Below are positions 36,788-49,059 of a DNA stretch of 64,000 nucleotides, piece by piece (within the stretch, counting starts at the first letter, position 1; each line of letters starts with the position of its first letter). The stretch is from Carya illinoinensis. Taxonomy: Eukaryota > Streptophyta > Magnoliopsida > Fagales > Juglandaceae. Where the stretch lies: the NCBI RefSeq assembly GCF_018687715.1, contig NC_056762.1, positions 21,985,864-22,049,863 on the forward strand, given 5' to 3'. Under the pieces are notes generated by a model. That model saw only the letters and a program-made list of their open reading frames with translations. It was not told where the DNA came from and searched no databases. The position numbers were made by a program, and so were the translations under genes.

Positions 36788-37003
36788 CCTGTGAGATCTT
36801 CATTGTATGAAACATCTAGCCCCAGTAAGTGTGGTAGCTCACAAATTCTGGTAGGGAATCACCCATATAGTCTGCAGCTACCTACACATAGAACTTTTAA
36901 AGAAGATAAATTTGTTAGGCTTTCAGGAACAATGGAAGATATGTTGATATGAGAAAACCTAAGATATTCAAGGTTGGTTAAATTTTGCACTAAACTTGTC
37001 AGT

Positions 37004-37493
37004 GCGTGTTTGGGATTGCGATAGAAAATATAACTTAAAACTTTAAAACTTATAACTTAAGTAATAAGTTCTACTATTAAAAGGTTATTTAATGTTTGGT
37101 AAACATATGTTTAAAATACTTTCAAACATGTTACGTTTGTTTGGAAACAAATTAAAAAAGTACTTTATGAGATAAAAATAACGATTATTTGAATTTTTAA
37201 AGATTATAATCATATCATTGAAAGTTTAAAAGTTGTTATTATCTTAATGTTGTATGGATATTTTTTTCCATTGATTGTCTTTTTAAAATTCGAATTACGT
37301 TCTGCATTATCTGGAAAAACACGTTTGAGAAAAAGTATCAAAATGATGTTTTTCCTCAAACGTATTTTTTAGCTTATTTGATATTAAAAATGTTTTAATA
37401 TGTAACATCAAAATGACCTAATTTTTTTATTAAAAAGTTTTTAAGAATATTTAAATACTTTTTAAAACTCCTACTGTAACCCCAAACAGGCCC
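37004..37493. mobile_element. MITE at the 5' break of the RLP pseudogene
   Basis: Left end 'gcgtgtttgggattgcgata' and the right end read in reverse ('ggcctgtttggggttacagt') form an imperfect inverted repeat of about 20 bp around an AT-rich core. No matching TSD was found, and the RLP sequence does not resume on the far side, so the break may combine insertion with deletion. Confidence 0.65.
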
Positions 37494-38089
37494 ATACTTT
37501 TGGTATATAAATTATAAATATTAGAAGAAGACCATTAGAGAAAAGACAACTTGGATAGAAATTGAATTTCAGAGGGGATTTGTCATAACAAGTTGGAGTT
37601 GGGGAGTTCCATATTTTGGCCATAATTTTGGCTACGAGTATCGGAATCATGTATATGACCCCAATTCAGAAAGCTCTTTTCGACGCACATGTCTTGGTCC
37701 TCTAGCTAAGCTGGTTTATATCGTTTTCGAGGCCAAAATCAGTTGTTTTACACTTCAAATCTCCATTTTTAGATTATTTTTGCCTTTTATAGTAATATTT
37801 TATTTATAGTTTAGAAAGTAATTTTGAACCTGATTTTGGTCATATTATTGGCAGATTTTTTATTTATTTCCATATTTATTTTTGGTGTGTTTATTACAAT
37901 TTTGCTGTGTTTGCTAAAATTTTGATATTCCGAATTACAACTATTACAGCTAGCTTGTGGGTTAATTTCGATATTCTTGAGTTTTGATAATTTGAATATA
38001 ACATCAGAGTAGTTTTTTCTGTATTTTTGGACATATCTCTTGTCTTATATGTATTGATCATCTGTTGGAATTAACTATCAAAATTAATC
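37494..38089. other. Intergenic between RLP relic and tandem array
   Basis: AT-rich; no LRR or other coding match recognised. Confidence 0.5.
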
Positions 38090-39465
38090 TCAATTATGTT
38101 CGTCGTCAGAATCTTTCTATAAGAAAAGAGACAGTATGAAGCAATAATACCGAAATACAATTTGCCCATCAAATGGTCATCATTCCTCCTAATTGACTAT
38201 AAAAATCACTACAAAAGAAGATGATCATATTACTTGAGATTTCTTAATAATATGCATATGTGGTAGAAAATCGCCACTCACAGTGAGGAAAAAGACTTGG
38301 AAAGCCAACAAATGGGTAAGAACCATCAGCATTCGTACCCCCACATCACGCACATTTAGGAGATGTAATTTGAAAATCAACATGAAAAGCAAATAAGCTA
38401 CCCCACATCTTCCCCTTTCTTTCTTTCATATTAGAGATTCAATGCAACCTGTAATGCACTCAATTTTGGTATACCATGTACTAAAAGGATATTCAAATCC
38501 ATGTAATACGTTCAAACCATCGCTCTTCTTTTCTTACGTGTATGACTCTATTATGGTAGACTTAAATATCAACTCCATTCTTGATTGAGTATGATATATA
38601 AATCAAGACTTAAAGATTTAGGTAGACTTCTCTCTTTTAATAAACGTCTCTATTTTTCTTTGATTTTATTCATGTTTAATATATATATATATAGCTTGTC
38701 TTATAGTACAAAAGAACGGGGAAATTAACTTGTTAATTTTCATGTCATCTTCGTGAAAATTATCAAAGTTCATTTACTAATTCATTGCATAAAAATTGGA
38801 ATAAAAATCCAATATTCTTTACCTAAGCCAATAATATTCCTAATTAATGAGAGCAGAGAGAGAGAGAGAGAGAGAGAGTAAGATCATTCCAATCCAAACA
38901 AATCTTGATTGGATTTAAAGAGAGTACGGAGCAATAATAATGAAATACAATTTGCCTATCAAATGGTCACCCTTCCTCCTTAATTGAATGTAAAAATCAT
39001 TACAAAAGAAGAGGATCATATTACTTAGAAATTTCTTGATAGCATTTGTAGTAGAATATTGGCACTCATGGTGAGGAATAAGACTTTGAAAGCCAATAAA
39101 TAGGCAAGAACCATCAGCCTTCATACCCCACATCACACACATTAAAGAGAGACAATTTGAAAATCAACATGTACAGCAAATAGGCTAACCCACGTCTTCC
39201 ACTTTCTTTCTTTCATTTTAAAAAATTAAATGAAACGTGTAATGCATTCAATTTTTGCATACCATGCACTAAAAGGATATTCAAACTCATACCATATGTT
39301 CAAACTATCACTTTTCTTTTCTTATGTGTATGACTCTATTTTGATAAACTTAAATCTAACCTCAATTCTTGATTGAGTGTGATATACAGATTAAAACTTA
39401 AAGATTTAGGTAGACTTCTCTCTCTTAATAAATGTATCTCTCTTTTTCTTTTATTTTTATTCATG

Positions 39466-39502
<37 letters not shown>

Positions 39503-42500
39503 GACTTATAGCAAAAAAGAACGGGTAAACTTGTTAATTTTCATGTCATCTTCATGAAAATAACAAAGTTCATTTACTAAATTCTATCAGCCATCAAAAT
39601 ATTTCTATAAAAAATGGGAGAGTATGAAGCAATAATAATGAAATACAATTTACCCATCAAATGATTGTCCTTCCTCCTTAATTGACTGTAAAAGTCATTA
39701 CAAAAGAAAAGGATCATATTACTTGAGAATTTCTTGAGGATCATATTACTTAAGAATTTCTTGATAGCATGCATCTATGGTAAAAAATGGTCACTCAAGG
39801 CGAGGAAAAAGAGTTTGAATGCCAACAAATAGGCAAGAACCATCAGCTTTTGTACCCCGCATCATACACATTTAAGAGAGGCAATTTGAAAATCAACATG
39901 TACAGCAAATAGGTTACCCCACGTCTTTCCCTTTCTTTCTTTCATTTTAGAAATTGAATGCAACGTGTAATACATTCAATTTTGGAATACCATGTACTAA
40001 AAGGATATTCAAACTCATACCATGCGTTCAAACCATCTCTCTTTTTTTTTTTTTTAACGTGTATGACTCTATTTTGATAGACTTAAATATGAACTCCATT
40101 CTTGATTGAGTGTGATATACAGATCAAGACTTAAAGATTTAGGTAGATTTCTCTCTCTTAATAAATGTCTCTCGTTTTCCTTCATTTTTATTCATGTTTA
40201 ATATATATATAAATATATATATAGCTTGACTTATAGAAAAAAAGAATGGGTAAACTTGTTAATTTTCATGTCTTCTTCATGAAAATCAAAAAAGTTCATT
40301 TACTTAATTCTGCTGACCATCGGAATCTTTCTATAAACAATGGGAGAGTATGAAGCAATAATAATGAAATACAATTTGCCCTTCAAATGTTCATCCTTTC
40401 TCCTTAATTGATTGTAAAAGTCATTACAAAAAAAAGAGGATCATATTACTTGAGAATTTCTTGATAGCATGCATTTGTGGTAAAAAATGGCCACTCAGGG
40501 TGGGGAAAAAGACTTTGAAAGCCAACAAATAGGCAAGAACCATTAGTTTTCGTACCCCACATCATGCACATTTAGGAGTGGCAATTTGAAAATCAACATG
40601 TACAAATAGGTTCAAACCATTTGTTTCTTTCTTTCTTTCCCTTTGAAAATTGAATGCAACGTGTAATGCATTCGATTTTGGTATACCTATTCAAACCCAT
40701 ATCATACGGAGCATCCTATCCTCTTCTTTTCTTATGTGTGTCACTGTATTATGGCATATGTGCTTTTGGTAAATGTGATGAGATGAGACAAAAAATGATC
40801 AAAATCTTTCATAATTTTCTTGTGAAACATCACTCCAATATAAAAAACACTAAGATTTTTTACTTTATCATCTAATCATTATCCAAACACAAATTAATAG
40901 AAATTTTATAAACTTCAAAATAAAACACAAAAATCAATAAATTTTTTGAAACTTCAAATCAATACATTCATTTTTCTTTAACGAAAACTATACACAAAAA
41001 CTTCTTTTCCTCTGCTTCTCAGGTCCTTTGTTTTCTCCCAATATTTTGCCCCAATTCATATACTACCTTATATTCTTGGATTAAATTTTGATAGAGATCC
41101 ATGTTTTATTGCCAAATTTGCTTAAAATTAAAATGACCAAACTAAAATACACTTCTATGTGGAAAATAAATATATACATATATAGATATATCTATGGTGA
41201 CAATTAATTGCGATGTTCGATGAGATTGCAATCCTTGTTGTAAAATTAAAAATATGATAAAGCAAAATAGTGTATGGCTTTGATTTTTTTGTTTTTTGTT
41301 TTTATTATTTTCTTGGTTCAAATTCTTGGCATTCCACGTGATGGATGTTTAAGTACGAACAATGGCCACCAAAATAATGATAGAAGAAGACAAATAGACT
41401 TGCAATCTACATAATTAATTATGATCATGCACTAATTGTGGAAAGGGAATAAAACTTGCAATAATTAATTAATTATAATGATGTTGCGAGGACACGGTCT
41501 ATTATCCCTAATTTCATCTTATATTTTTTTATAAGTTTGACACTTTGTATTATTTTAAAAATTAAATAAATAAAGGTTGATAGGAAATACTACCTCATCA
41601 TAGTAGGATAAAAATGAAATGGTGATATACTTTGTAGTCTTTCTATTGAAAAATAACCCAAAGTACAAATTATTAACAATAATAATGAGATACAATTTGC
41701 CCATCAAATTAGTGGCCGTTGTTCCTCCTTTGAGTATTGTGAAAATCATTGCAAAAGAAGAGGAAATTACTTGGAAATTTCTTAATAGCATATGTGGTAG
41801 AAAATTGACACTCATGGCAAGGAAAAAGAATTTGAAAGCCAACAAATTAATAGGCAAGAACCATCAGTCTCCATACCCCACATCAATAGCATCATGCACA
41901 TTTAGGAGTAGCAATTTGAAAATTAACATATAAAACAAATAGGCTACTCTACGTCTTCCCCTTTCTTTCTTTCATTTTAACAATTGAATGCAACGACATG
42001 TAATGCATTCAATTTTGGTATATCATGTATTAAAAGGATATTCAAACTCATACCATATGTTCAAACCATCACTCCTCTTTTCTTACGTGTATAGCTCTAT
42101 TATGGTAGACTTAAATATCAACCCCATTCTTAATTAAGTGTGATATATAGATCAAGACTTAAGATTTAAGTAGACTTCTCTCTCTTAATAGATGTCTCTC
42201 TTTCTCTTTGATTTTTATTCATGTTTAATATATTTATATATATAGCTTGTCTTATAGCAAAAAAGAGCAAGAAAACTAGTTAATTTTCATGTCATCTTCA
42301 TGAAAATCATCAGAGTTCATTTACTCAATTCTACTTGGCATCAAAATCTTTCCATAAAAAAATAGAGAGTACGAAGCAACAATATTGAAATACAATTTTC
42401 CTGTCAAATGGTCGTCCTTCCTTCTTAATTGACGGTAAAAATCATTACAAAAAAAGAAGATCATATTATTTGGGAATTTCTTAATAGCATGCATCTGTGG

Positions 42501-43060
42501 TAGAAAATCACCACTCACGGTGAGGAAAAAGAGTACTTTGAAAGCCAACAAATAGGCAAAAACTACCAGCATATATTAAATCACCACTCACGGGTTATGT
42601 TTACTCATATATTATATCTTGAATTAGTACAAAGAAAGAACAGGTCACTTTGTGTCATCCATCTCCATGAACATCATTTGAAATAATTGAATTAATTCAT
42701 TAAAATATCAGAAAGAAAAACCAATAACTATCCAGACAAGTAAATAATTCACAATAAGAGTAGATTCCGAAAAGAGGAGATGATGGAGAGAAAGTTCAGA
42801 CAAAACGGTTTTTCTAATTGCATTTTCAATTAATATTTTCAAACCATCGTTCTTATTTTTTTTACGTGTATGACTCTATTATGGTACTAGATTTAAGTAT
42901 CAACTCTATTTGTTATTGAGTGTGATAGATAGAAGACTTAAAGATTTAGGTAGACTTCTCTCTCTTAATAAACGTCTCTCTATTTCTTTGATTTTTATTC
43001 ATGTTTAATATATATATATATATATATCTTGTGTTATAGCAAAACACAACGGGTAAATCA
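38090..43060. repeat. Tandem array, six to seven units of about 700-790 bp
   Basis: An anchor word 'atacaattt' inside a longer conserved block recurs at 38155, 38944, 39643, 40369, 41690 and 42390. Spacings are 789, 699, 726, 1,321 and 700 bp; the long interval holds about 600 bp of unrelated sequence. A partial seventh unit is at about 42840-43045. Each unit carries the same series: a conserved block with a minus-strand short ORF, a pyrimidine-rich segment, a 'cttaaagatttaggtagac' block, then a run of TA repeats. Copies are diverged by substitutions and indels. On the minus strand most units keep a short ORF starting M-V-L-A-Y-L-L-A-F with a hydrophobic leader of about 20 residues. Confidence 0.92.
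40757..40900. mobile_element. MITE-like insert inside the array
   Basis: 'ttttggtaaatgtgatgagatgag' at the left and '...tcattatccaaacac' at the right match the MITE signature seen at 12728 and 18676. It lies in the over-long array interval. Sequence from 40900 to about 41640 is additional unidentified AT-rich DNA. Confidence 0.45.
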
Positions 43061-43079
43061 TGCTTAGATTTAAAGCTTG

Positions 43080-43260
43080 GAATTTTTTTTAAAAAAAAAA
43101 GATGACGGTATCTCAATTTTATTAATAACCCTCACTTATAGCAGAAGAATATCATGGTTACAACCAAAACACCTGGGGGTTATAAATAATCATAAAATCT
43201 CAACCCAGGAATTAAAACCAAGTCCTGATATTCCAAAGAATTAACATTTCCTTAGGTGTT
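43080..43260 (-). mobile_element. Decayed poly-A retroposon
   Basis: T/A-run followed by 'tctcaattttattaataacc' and 'atagcagaagaatatcatgg', related to the 36582-36787 insertion. Ends and TSD are not resolvable. Confidence 0.4.
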
Positions 43261-43279
43261 GATATTCCTATTTAGAGAG

Positions 43280-44130
43280 CTAAACAAAATGGTAAATTCT
43301 CTACATCGTTAGCTTGGCAAGCCACCTAATATATGTACAAAATTTGAAAGTACCCTGGGCAAAATGGATCTGGCATAGATTACTTCCCAGGAAGATATCT
43401 ACTTTCATGTGGAAATGTATGTATAAAAGTTTACCTTTTGACCAAAATATTATGAAATTGAATATATCTATAGCCTCTAAATGTGATGTTGAAAAGCACC
43501 TAATCGTGAATCTTTGGATCACTCACTTCTTTTGGGTGATCTTCCCACTTCTGTTTAGAGTTGGTTTGAGTCAATCTTGGGGTTGAATTGTCAGCCAAAC
43601 AGTACATGGAGTGGTAAAATACATAATTGGTTATTCAAAACTTAGGTGTTATCTCAGCTCAGTATGGTGATTGGTATTCTTCCTTTTGTGATCAGCTAGT
43701 TCCTGTGGCTACACAGATGTAAAGCTCGCATGAAGGGGACTCTTGAAACCAAAGAGCAAGTGTGTTTTAAAATAAAGAGTTTCATATCTCAAATCCTTCA
43801 CAAAAAAATAACTAAACCTTTTATCAAGCACTTTGAAGGTTCGCTTTGAAACAAATTGGCTTAATGGAAATGCCTCTCAAGAAAAAGAATACTCAGATTT
43901 TGAAATGGATGCGACCACCTTAGGGATATGCCAAACTATATGTTGATGGAAGTAGCCTTTGGAATCCTGGAAGAAGCGCAGGCAGAGGTATCTTTAGAAA
44001 TACAAATGGTCACAAGATTTTTGCTTTTGTCAGATTTTATGGCATAAGCTCCAATAATATTGGTGCTTCTAATTTTTCTTAATTAGCAAGTTTGGAAAAA
44101 GGCTCTCTAGCTAATTGTTATTGAATGTTG
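43280..44130 (+). pseudogene. L1 LINE 3' fragment (zf-RVT and RNase H)
   Basis: Plus-strand frame at 43314-43586 contains a zf-RVT-like stretch ('WAKWIWHRLLPRKISTFMWK'). Further on, at about 43920-44080, another frame gives an RNase H-like N-terminus ('KLYVDGSSLWNPGRSAGRG') seen in plant LINEs that carry a C-terminal RNase H. Frames are broken and the upstream RT is absent, so this is a 5'-truncated dead copy of a LINE lineage distinct from the one at 18972-24624, whose ORF2 ends without RNase H. Confidence 0.65.
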
Positions 44131-45215
44131 TGCCAAGACAATAAAGAAAAATGATATTTTCATTTTTTGTAATTTTGTGAGTACCCCCAGTCACACTTAC
44201 TGATAATTTGTTTATTAAAGTAATATCAATTAGTATAGTTAAAGATGGCAAAATCTAAGAATTTCCAAAAGCAACTTCCTTAGATCAATAGAATAAATAA
44301 TTGAGAAATGGTGTAGAATGCAGAATACAGCACGTGCCTAATTTATCAAATGGCATTTTGACACAGATGGCAGGCAAAGCATAAAGTCCACAACAGTAGA
44401 CCAAATCTGTTTTGAAGGATATGTCATTTGCTTGAATTATATTGAGGATCCATTAATTGACTAGGTAGTAAATGTTTCAAATTCTTTCAGTGGCCTTCTC
44501 AAAACAATCAAGGCAGCTTCCTAAAGAGCTGCTGGAGTAGAATATGTAATTTTAACCTGAATGTTTCTGCTTGCAGAGGAAACGAAAGTTGGAGCAATTG
44601 CTCATCCAAACCACTGACCTGAAAGCAACATACAAACAATGGAGTAAAGTGATTGTGAAGAGCAACCAGCTAGTGCAACAATTGATAACCAAGCATAAAT
44701 GGAACATTTGGCAACAAGAATATCAGCCAAGAACAATGAGTAAAAAATATCAGAGCAAAAAATAAAAGAGAAATATATCAAAACAGATTATAATTACATT
44801 CTATTTGTGTACTAAGTAGAATAGAAATACATCAAAATAGATTATAGCTTGATATAAGTCTAGTAAAAAAAGCAACACAAATGAATATAAATTATAGTTT
44901 TAATTTTAAGGGCAACAAATAACATGCAAATTTTTTGTAGGACCCTGAAATTGGTTGTTACACAATTGAGTTATAAATGCATTCAAGAATCATGTTTTTT
45001 TTTTCATCTACTGTATGGATGGATGGAAATGATGTTGAGTTTTTTGTAGCGTTGGTACTGCCACTGGTCTGGGTCTACAGTCATTTGAGTAAACCAACAA
45101 ACACAGTAAACATGCAGCTTTTTGTAATGCTTATAAAACCGTGGGTTCTTCTGGGAAAAGAACACAGTTAAAATATATGAAATGCTCTTATGTTTAACAA
45201 TTAAATTAATTGCAA
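44131..45215. other. Intergenic, nothing recognised
   Basis: AT-rich. Short frames at 44571-44765 and 44977-45171 have no recognisable motifs. Confidence 0.5.
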
Positions 45216-45698
45216 TCATTCAACAGAAAAATATCCATCACCACCATCTATTTGATCATAGATTGGCTCAAAACATTTGGACACATCTTGAATATATTTC
45301 ACCACAAGCTCCCAGTATGCAAATTCTGTGTCTTTACCCGATTGAACAAGTTCCCTAAAGATTCCAATAACTAAAGGTTAAATAGACTTGCTCTGGAAGG
45401 AGAAGCTAGAATTACAATTATCAAAGAACATCACATATCATTTCTCGATATCGAGAACCACCAGACCACACTAGTTATGTATACATCAGGATGTAAAAAG
45501 GGGGGGAAAGGCATATTGTACTGCAGTTTTCTACCTCCTTTACCTCAAACATTAGTTTGAGGCATTTTGGTAACACAGCCAAATGTTAAAACATCATTCA
45601 CTCCATCTTGATCTCTCAAGCATTGGTGTGGCTGTAGGGACATAAGTTATTTTAAACTCGATTTAGCTATTTAAAGTTAATATCAGCATTTGAAGATA

Positions 45699-45706
45699 AT
45701 TGTAAG
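45699..45706. repeat. Target-site duplication ATTGTAAG (left), partner 49052-49059
   Basis: Perfect 8-bp direct repeats flank the TAGGGCTGGGCAACC...GGTTGCCCAGCCCTA element. Confidence 0.95.
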
Positions 45707-45963
45707 TAGGGCTGGGCAACCGGCCCGGATTTTTTTCCGGCCCGGTCCGGAACCCGGATAACCGGATTCCGGTTACGGGCACCGGTCCGGAAAAAACCCG
45801 AGCCGGTGCCCGGTTTCTAAAACCCGGGTGCACCCGGTCCGGGTACCGGATTTAGAACCCGGTACCCGGGTTTTTAAAAAACCCAAACCCAGCGCCAAAA
45901 CGATGCCGTTTTGGCACTGGATTATATCCCTCACCGAGCCTCGGCATCTCGATTCCCCCCCCC

Positions 45964-46046
<83 letters not shown>

Positions 46047-49000
46047 AATCTTCCCGAAACCCTAGCCTCATCCCGTCGTCGTCGTCATCCACTCATCCCG
46101 TCGCCGCCGTCATCCCATCGTCGTTTCATCTGGTCATCCTCAGAAACACTACAAATCAGGTTAGTTTTTGATAAACTCTTCTTCCATTTCGGTTTCTTTA
46201 GTTTATGGTGTGGTGTTTTTAGTGGGTGTGATTTGTTTGGTGTGGTTTCTAATTTGGGTTTGATTTGTTTAGGGTTTCTGATTTTGGGTGTGATTTGTAC
46301 AAATTTTGCAATTACAGTTGATTTATGTCTTTTATTTGCTTCTGCTTATTGAGTGGCTGAAAGCACAAATGGGAAATTGTGCTGTCGTGAACTATAACCT
46401 TTTCGTTTTGCTGCTGAAAAACAGTAGGTATCTGCCCTTGTTTATTGTTAGTTGATTTAAGCTTATTGGAGCTTAGACCCTAATTTTGATGGTGCCGGCC
46501 ATTTATTTTTATTGTTAAAGATTATGTCATGTAGCAAGTGGTCATGCATTTGAGAATCTTTTGAAAATGATAGATAATGGCCTCCTAAAATATCACATGA
46601 ATCAATGTGTGTACTGTTGCAAATTGTTTGGATAGATAAGATCCAGCATCATGCTAAATAAATATATATATTTTTTAAAATATTGACCTTTTAATTATTA
46701 TTTTTTAAAAATATCAACCATTATGCTGTATTTCACTGTATTGGACAAGGAATAAAGTTATAAACCTTTTGAAAATACCGTCACTAGCTTAAAGCTTCAA
46801 AACATCATTTCTCAATTATAAAGCATCCTCCAATTAATAGTGATGAGATCAGCCAACTAAACAAACACCATATCGAAAATCATGTAACTTTGTAATGATT
46901 TTTAACCACACCTCAGACGTCCATGGACTGGTTCAGATGCATGGACAACTTGAGCACCGTGCACATAACCTAATGCCTGCAAAAGCATAAGTAGTTCCAA
47001 AGAAAATTTAAAAAGGGAAATATTGTGAATAACTGTCTTTAAGAAGGCAAACAGCCGATAAAAAAAAGAGGCAAACAAGCAGATGCATGATCCTTGAGGG
47101 GAGAAACACTGACTCATATCATAACATATTTCATTTGATTACATGCAAAATATAAGACATAATCCAAGAAGAAATACAGCAGCCAATACAACAGGTCCTT
47201 TTTTTTTTTTTAATACGTAAGAAGTCAATTTTTTTTTAATACACGTGTTAATCCTGTATATGTGAGTTACTTCTTTTCCCAACGTGGGATTGAGCTATTG
47301 AGGTGGTCATGTGCAAAGTCATCGTTCATGTCATCGGGAGGTCTCCGTTTGCTTGAATTTTGTCTAAAGTTTTTTTTTTCCCTACCCTTTTATTTATTTA
47401 TTTATATGACCAGACTTTTCTCTAAGTAAGAGAGTATTAAATAAAATATAAATAATATTATATAAAACCAGGAAACATCGATTAAGAAAACTCACAAATA
47501 ATCAACAATAATGTAGCAAGTACATGGTGGTCACACACCCTGCTCAATAGGACCAATCCTTACCCCCTTGCAATTAAATTGGCTGAATAGACACTTCAAT
47601 GCAAGTTAATGACTGGCTTTTATTATTAGGTGTGGGTTAGGTATAACTAGACCTATATTTCTATTTATAATTCATTTTTATCATCGTTCTTTCAATATCA
47701 TATCTTATGGTATCAGATGATTGATCTATAAATTGAATATAATAAATAATTTTTAATTATTTCATACACAACCATATACGATAATAATAAAATAGATTTG
47801 GATACTCCAATGGTTTATTATTTATATTTATAACATTGGAGTTAAAGCCAAAACAATTGTTTTCTTGTTTTCTATACTTTTTTAAGCCTTATACTTTTCT
47901 ATACTTTGTATCCATCTTTTCTTTTCTTTTGTGGAGATCTTTTCCTGCCTTTTTGCATCTTCTCAGAGTTAAGTATAATATTTTGCTCTAGTATTCATAA
48001 AATTGTAGATTATCATACATGAACGTTCTTAAGGGTTTACTAAGTTTATTGTAGATTATTGTTACAAGCTGGTAATACCCCTTATACATCATACTTCAAA
48101 ATTAAAACTCTTGGCACCTGGACTGAGTTTTCTGCATGAATTAATTTACTTTTTGTTGTTGTTGTTGTTGTTGTTGTTGTTATTGTTGTAACTTTAACAG
48201 ATGGAAGAAGATTCTGTGAGCTGTAATGTCGGTATTATCTAATGATACTTTGTAACTAAAATTTGGTCCTCTTATATATTATCATGCATATGGTCCTCTT
48301 GTAAATCTATTATCATGCATATGGTCCTCTTATATATGATCTGTGCATGCTTGCATGCATTTGTTTGTTAATTTGTTTGTTTTTCGGATAACTGGAAGAA
48401 TACTTGTGAAAATAAGAACTACTACGTGCTTGAGTTGGCATTTTATGTTGGCCTTATTTTCATGCATGGAATTAACTATAAAATCTATGTCTTTTGTTTA
48501 GTATGGACTTTGTGGGCACAAGGCATTTCTTTGAAGTTGATTCCTATCATTCCATGCATGGACGTGTCAATGATGGGTCAAGAGCGCTCAACTTCTACAG
48601 AATTGTTGGTTGGATGCACCGAATTATTGATCAGTAGGAATTTGTAATCTGATTTATCTTCTCATTTTCACTTTGTGTATGTTTTTGCACGAATTGGCAT
48701 GATTTTGAGATGATTTTGTAATGAGGAATGTTGACCTGAAAAAGAAAAAGAAAAAGAAACGTTATGTGCAAGATCTGAAGGAACAATATTTTGAAGGAAC
48801 ATTAATAATCAGGCTTTATTTAAAAAAAAAAAAAAACCCGGGTATAGGCCGGAACCCGGATTGATCTGGGTTGTAAGTTCCAGCCCGGGTCGTAACCCAG
48901 GCATATCCGGGCCGGACTCCGGCCCGGATTTAGAATCCGGGTACCGGACCGGGTATCCGTATCCGGGCCGGAGTCCGGCCCGGATTTAGAATCCGGATTC

Positions 49001-49051
49001 CGGGCCGGGTATACCCGGATACCCGGTCCGGTACCCGGTTGCCCAGCCCTA
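45707..49051. mobile_element. 3,345-bp hAT element without transposase
   Basis: Termini TAGGGCTGGGCAACCGG and its exact reverse complement CCGGTTGCCCAGCCCTA, plus an 8-bp TSD, identify a hAT element. Both ends contain dense 'ccggcccgg/ggaacccgga' subterminal repeats over about 200 bp. The left part (about 45890-46160) looks like the promoter/5' UTR of a hAT gene, with 'aaaacgatgccgttttgg', a (CT)n run and a leader ending 'cagg'. No BED finger or hAT dimerisation domain is visible, so it is a non-autonomous derivative. A short minus-strand exon-like piece at about 46910-46980 (after a 'tgcag' acceptor) and a (GTT)n run at about 48153 are inside. Confidence 0.92.
45967..46044. repeat. (CT)39 microsatellite
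   Basis: Uninterrupted CT run in the 5' part of the hAT element. It produces a spurious polySL frame. Confidence 0.97.
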
Positions 49052-49059
49052 ATTGTAAG

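Larger units (their letters stand above)
29875..37003 (-). pseudogene. LRR receptor-like protein (RLP) pseudogene, C-terminal half
   Basis: Minus strand, LRR repeats of the extracellular plant type (L-x-L-x-x-N-x-F/L-x-G-x-I-P). They run from 'LTNLEYLRFSHINISS' at about 36980 through 'NLTQLTFLDLSQN', then resume at 31001 with 'PWPNLVVLDLSYN' and continue to 'GPIPQGQHFETFENN'. The C-terminus (30108-29875) has the typical RLP 'GLCGRPLSK' cap, an acidic spacer, one transmembrane helix (about 20 residues from 'WKVVVMGYGCGFAFG') and a short basic tail with no kinase. Such proteins (Cf/HcrVf/Ve-like) sit in the plasma membrane and sense apoplastic ligands with SOBIR1/BAK1-type partners. The gene is dead. 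Four in-frame nonsense codons lie at 36859-36861, 36349-36351, 30799-30801 and 30127-30129, and two insertions at 36582-36787 and 31003-36157. A deletion of several LRRs is likely near 36345, and the 5' half is lost at a MITE near 37004. The rest stays in one frame across both insertion sites. Confidence 0.93.

Noticed and set aside
38090..43060. CRISPR-like or centromeric satellite array
   Set aside because: Units are 700-790 bp, diverged, few in number and interrupted by a MITE; there are no spacers, and the copy number is too low to argue for a centromeric satellite.
46902..47117. Minus-strand gene in the hAT element
   Set aside because: Only about 24 codons after a possible acceptor look protein-like; upstream codons read through AT-rich DNA. 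Kept as a finding on possible capture rather than a gene.
48426..48647. hAT transposase fragment
   Set aside because: The 73-codon frame has no BED finger or dimerisation-domain motif and reads like chance coding in AT-rich DNA.
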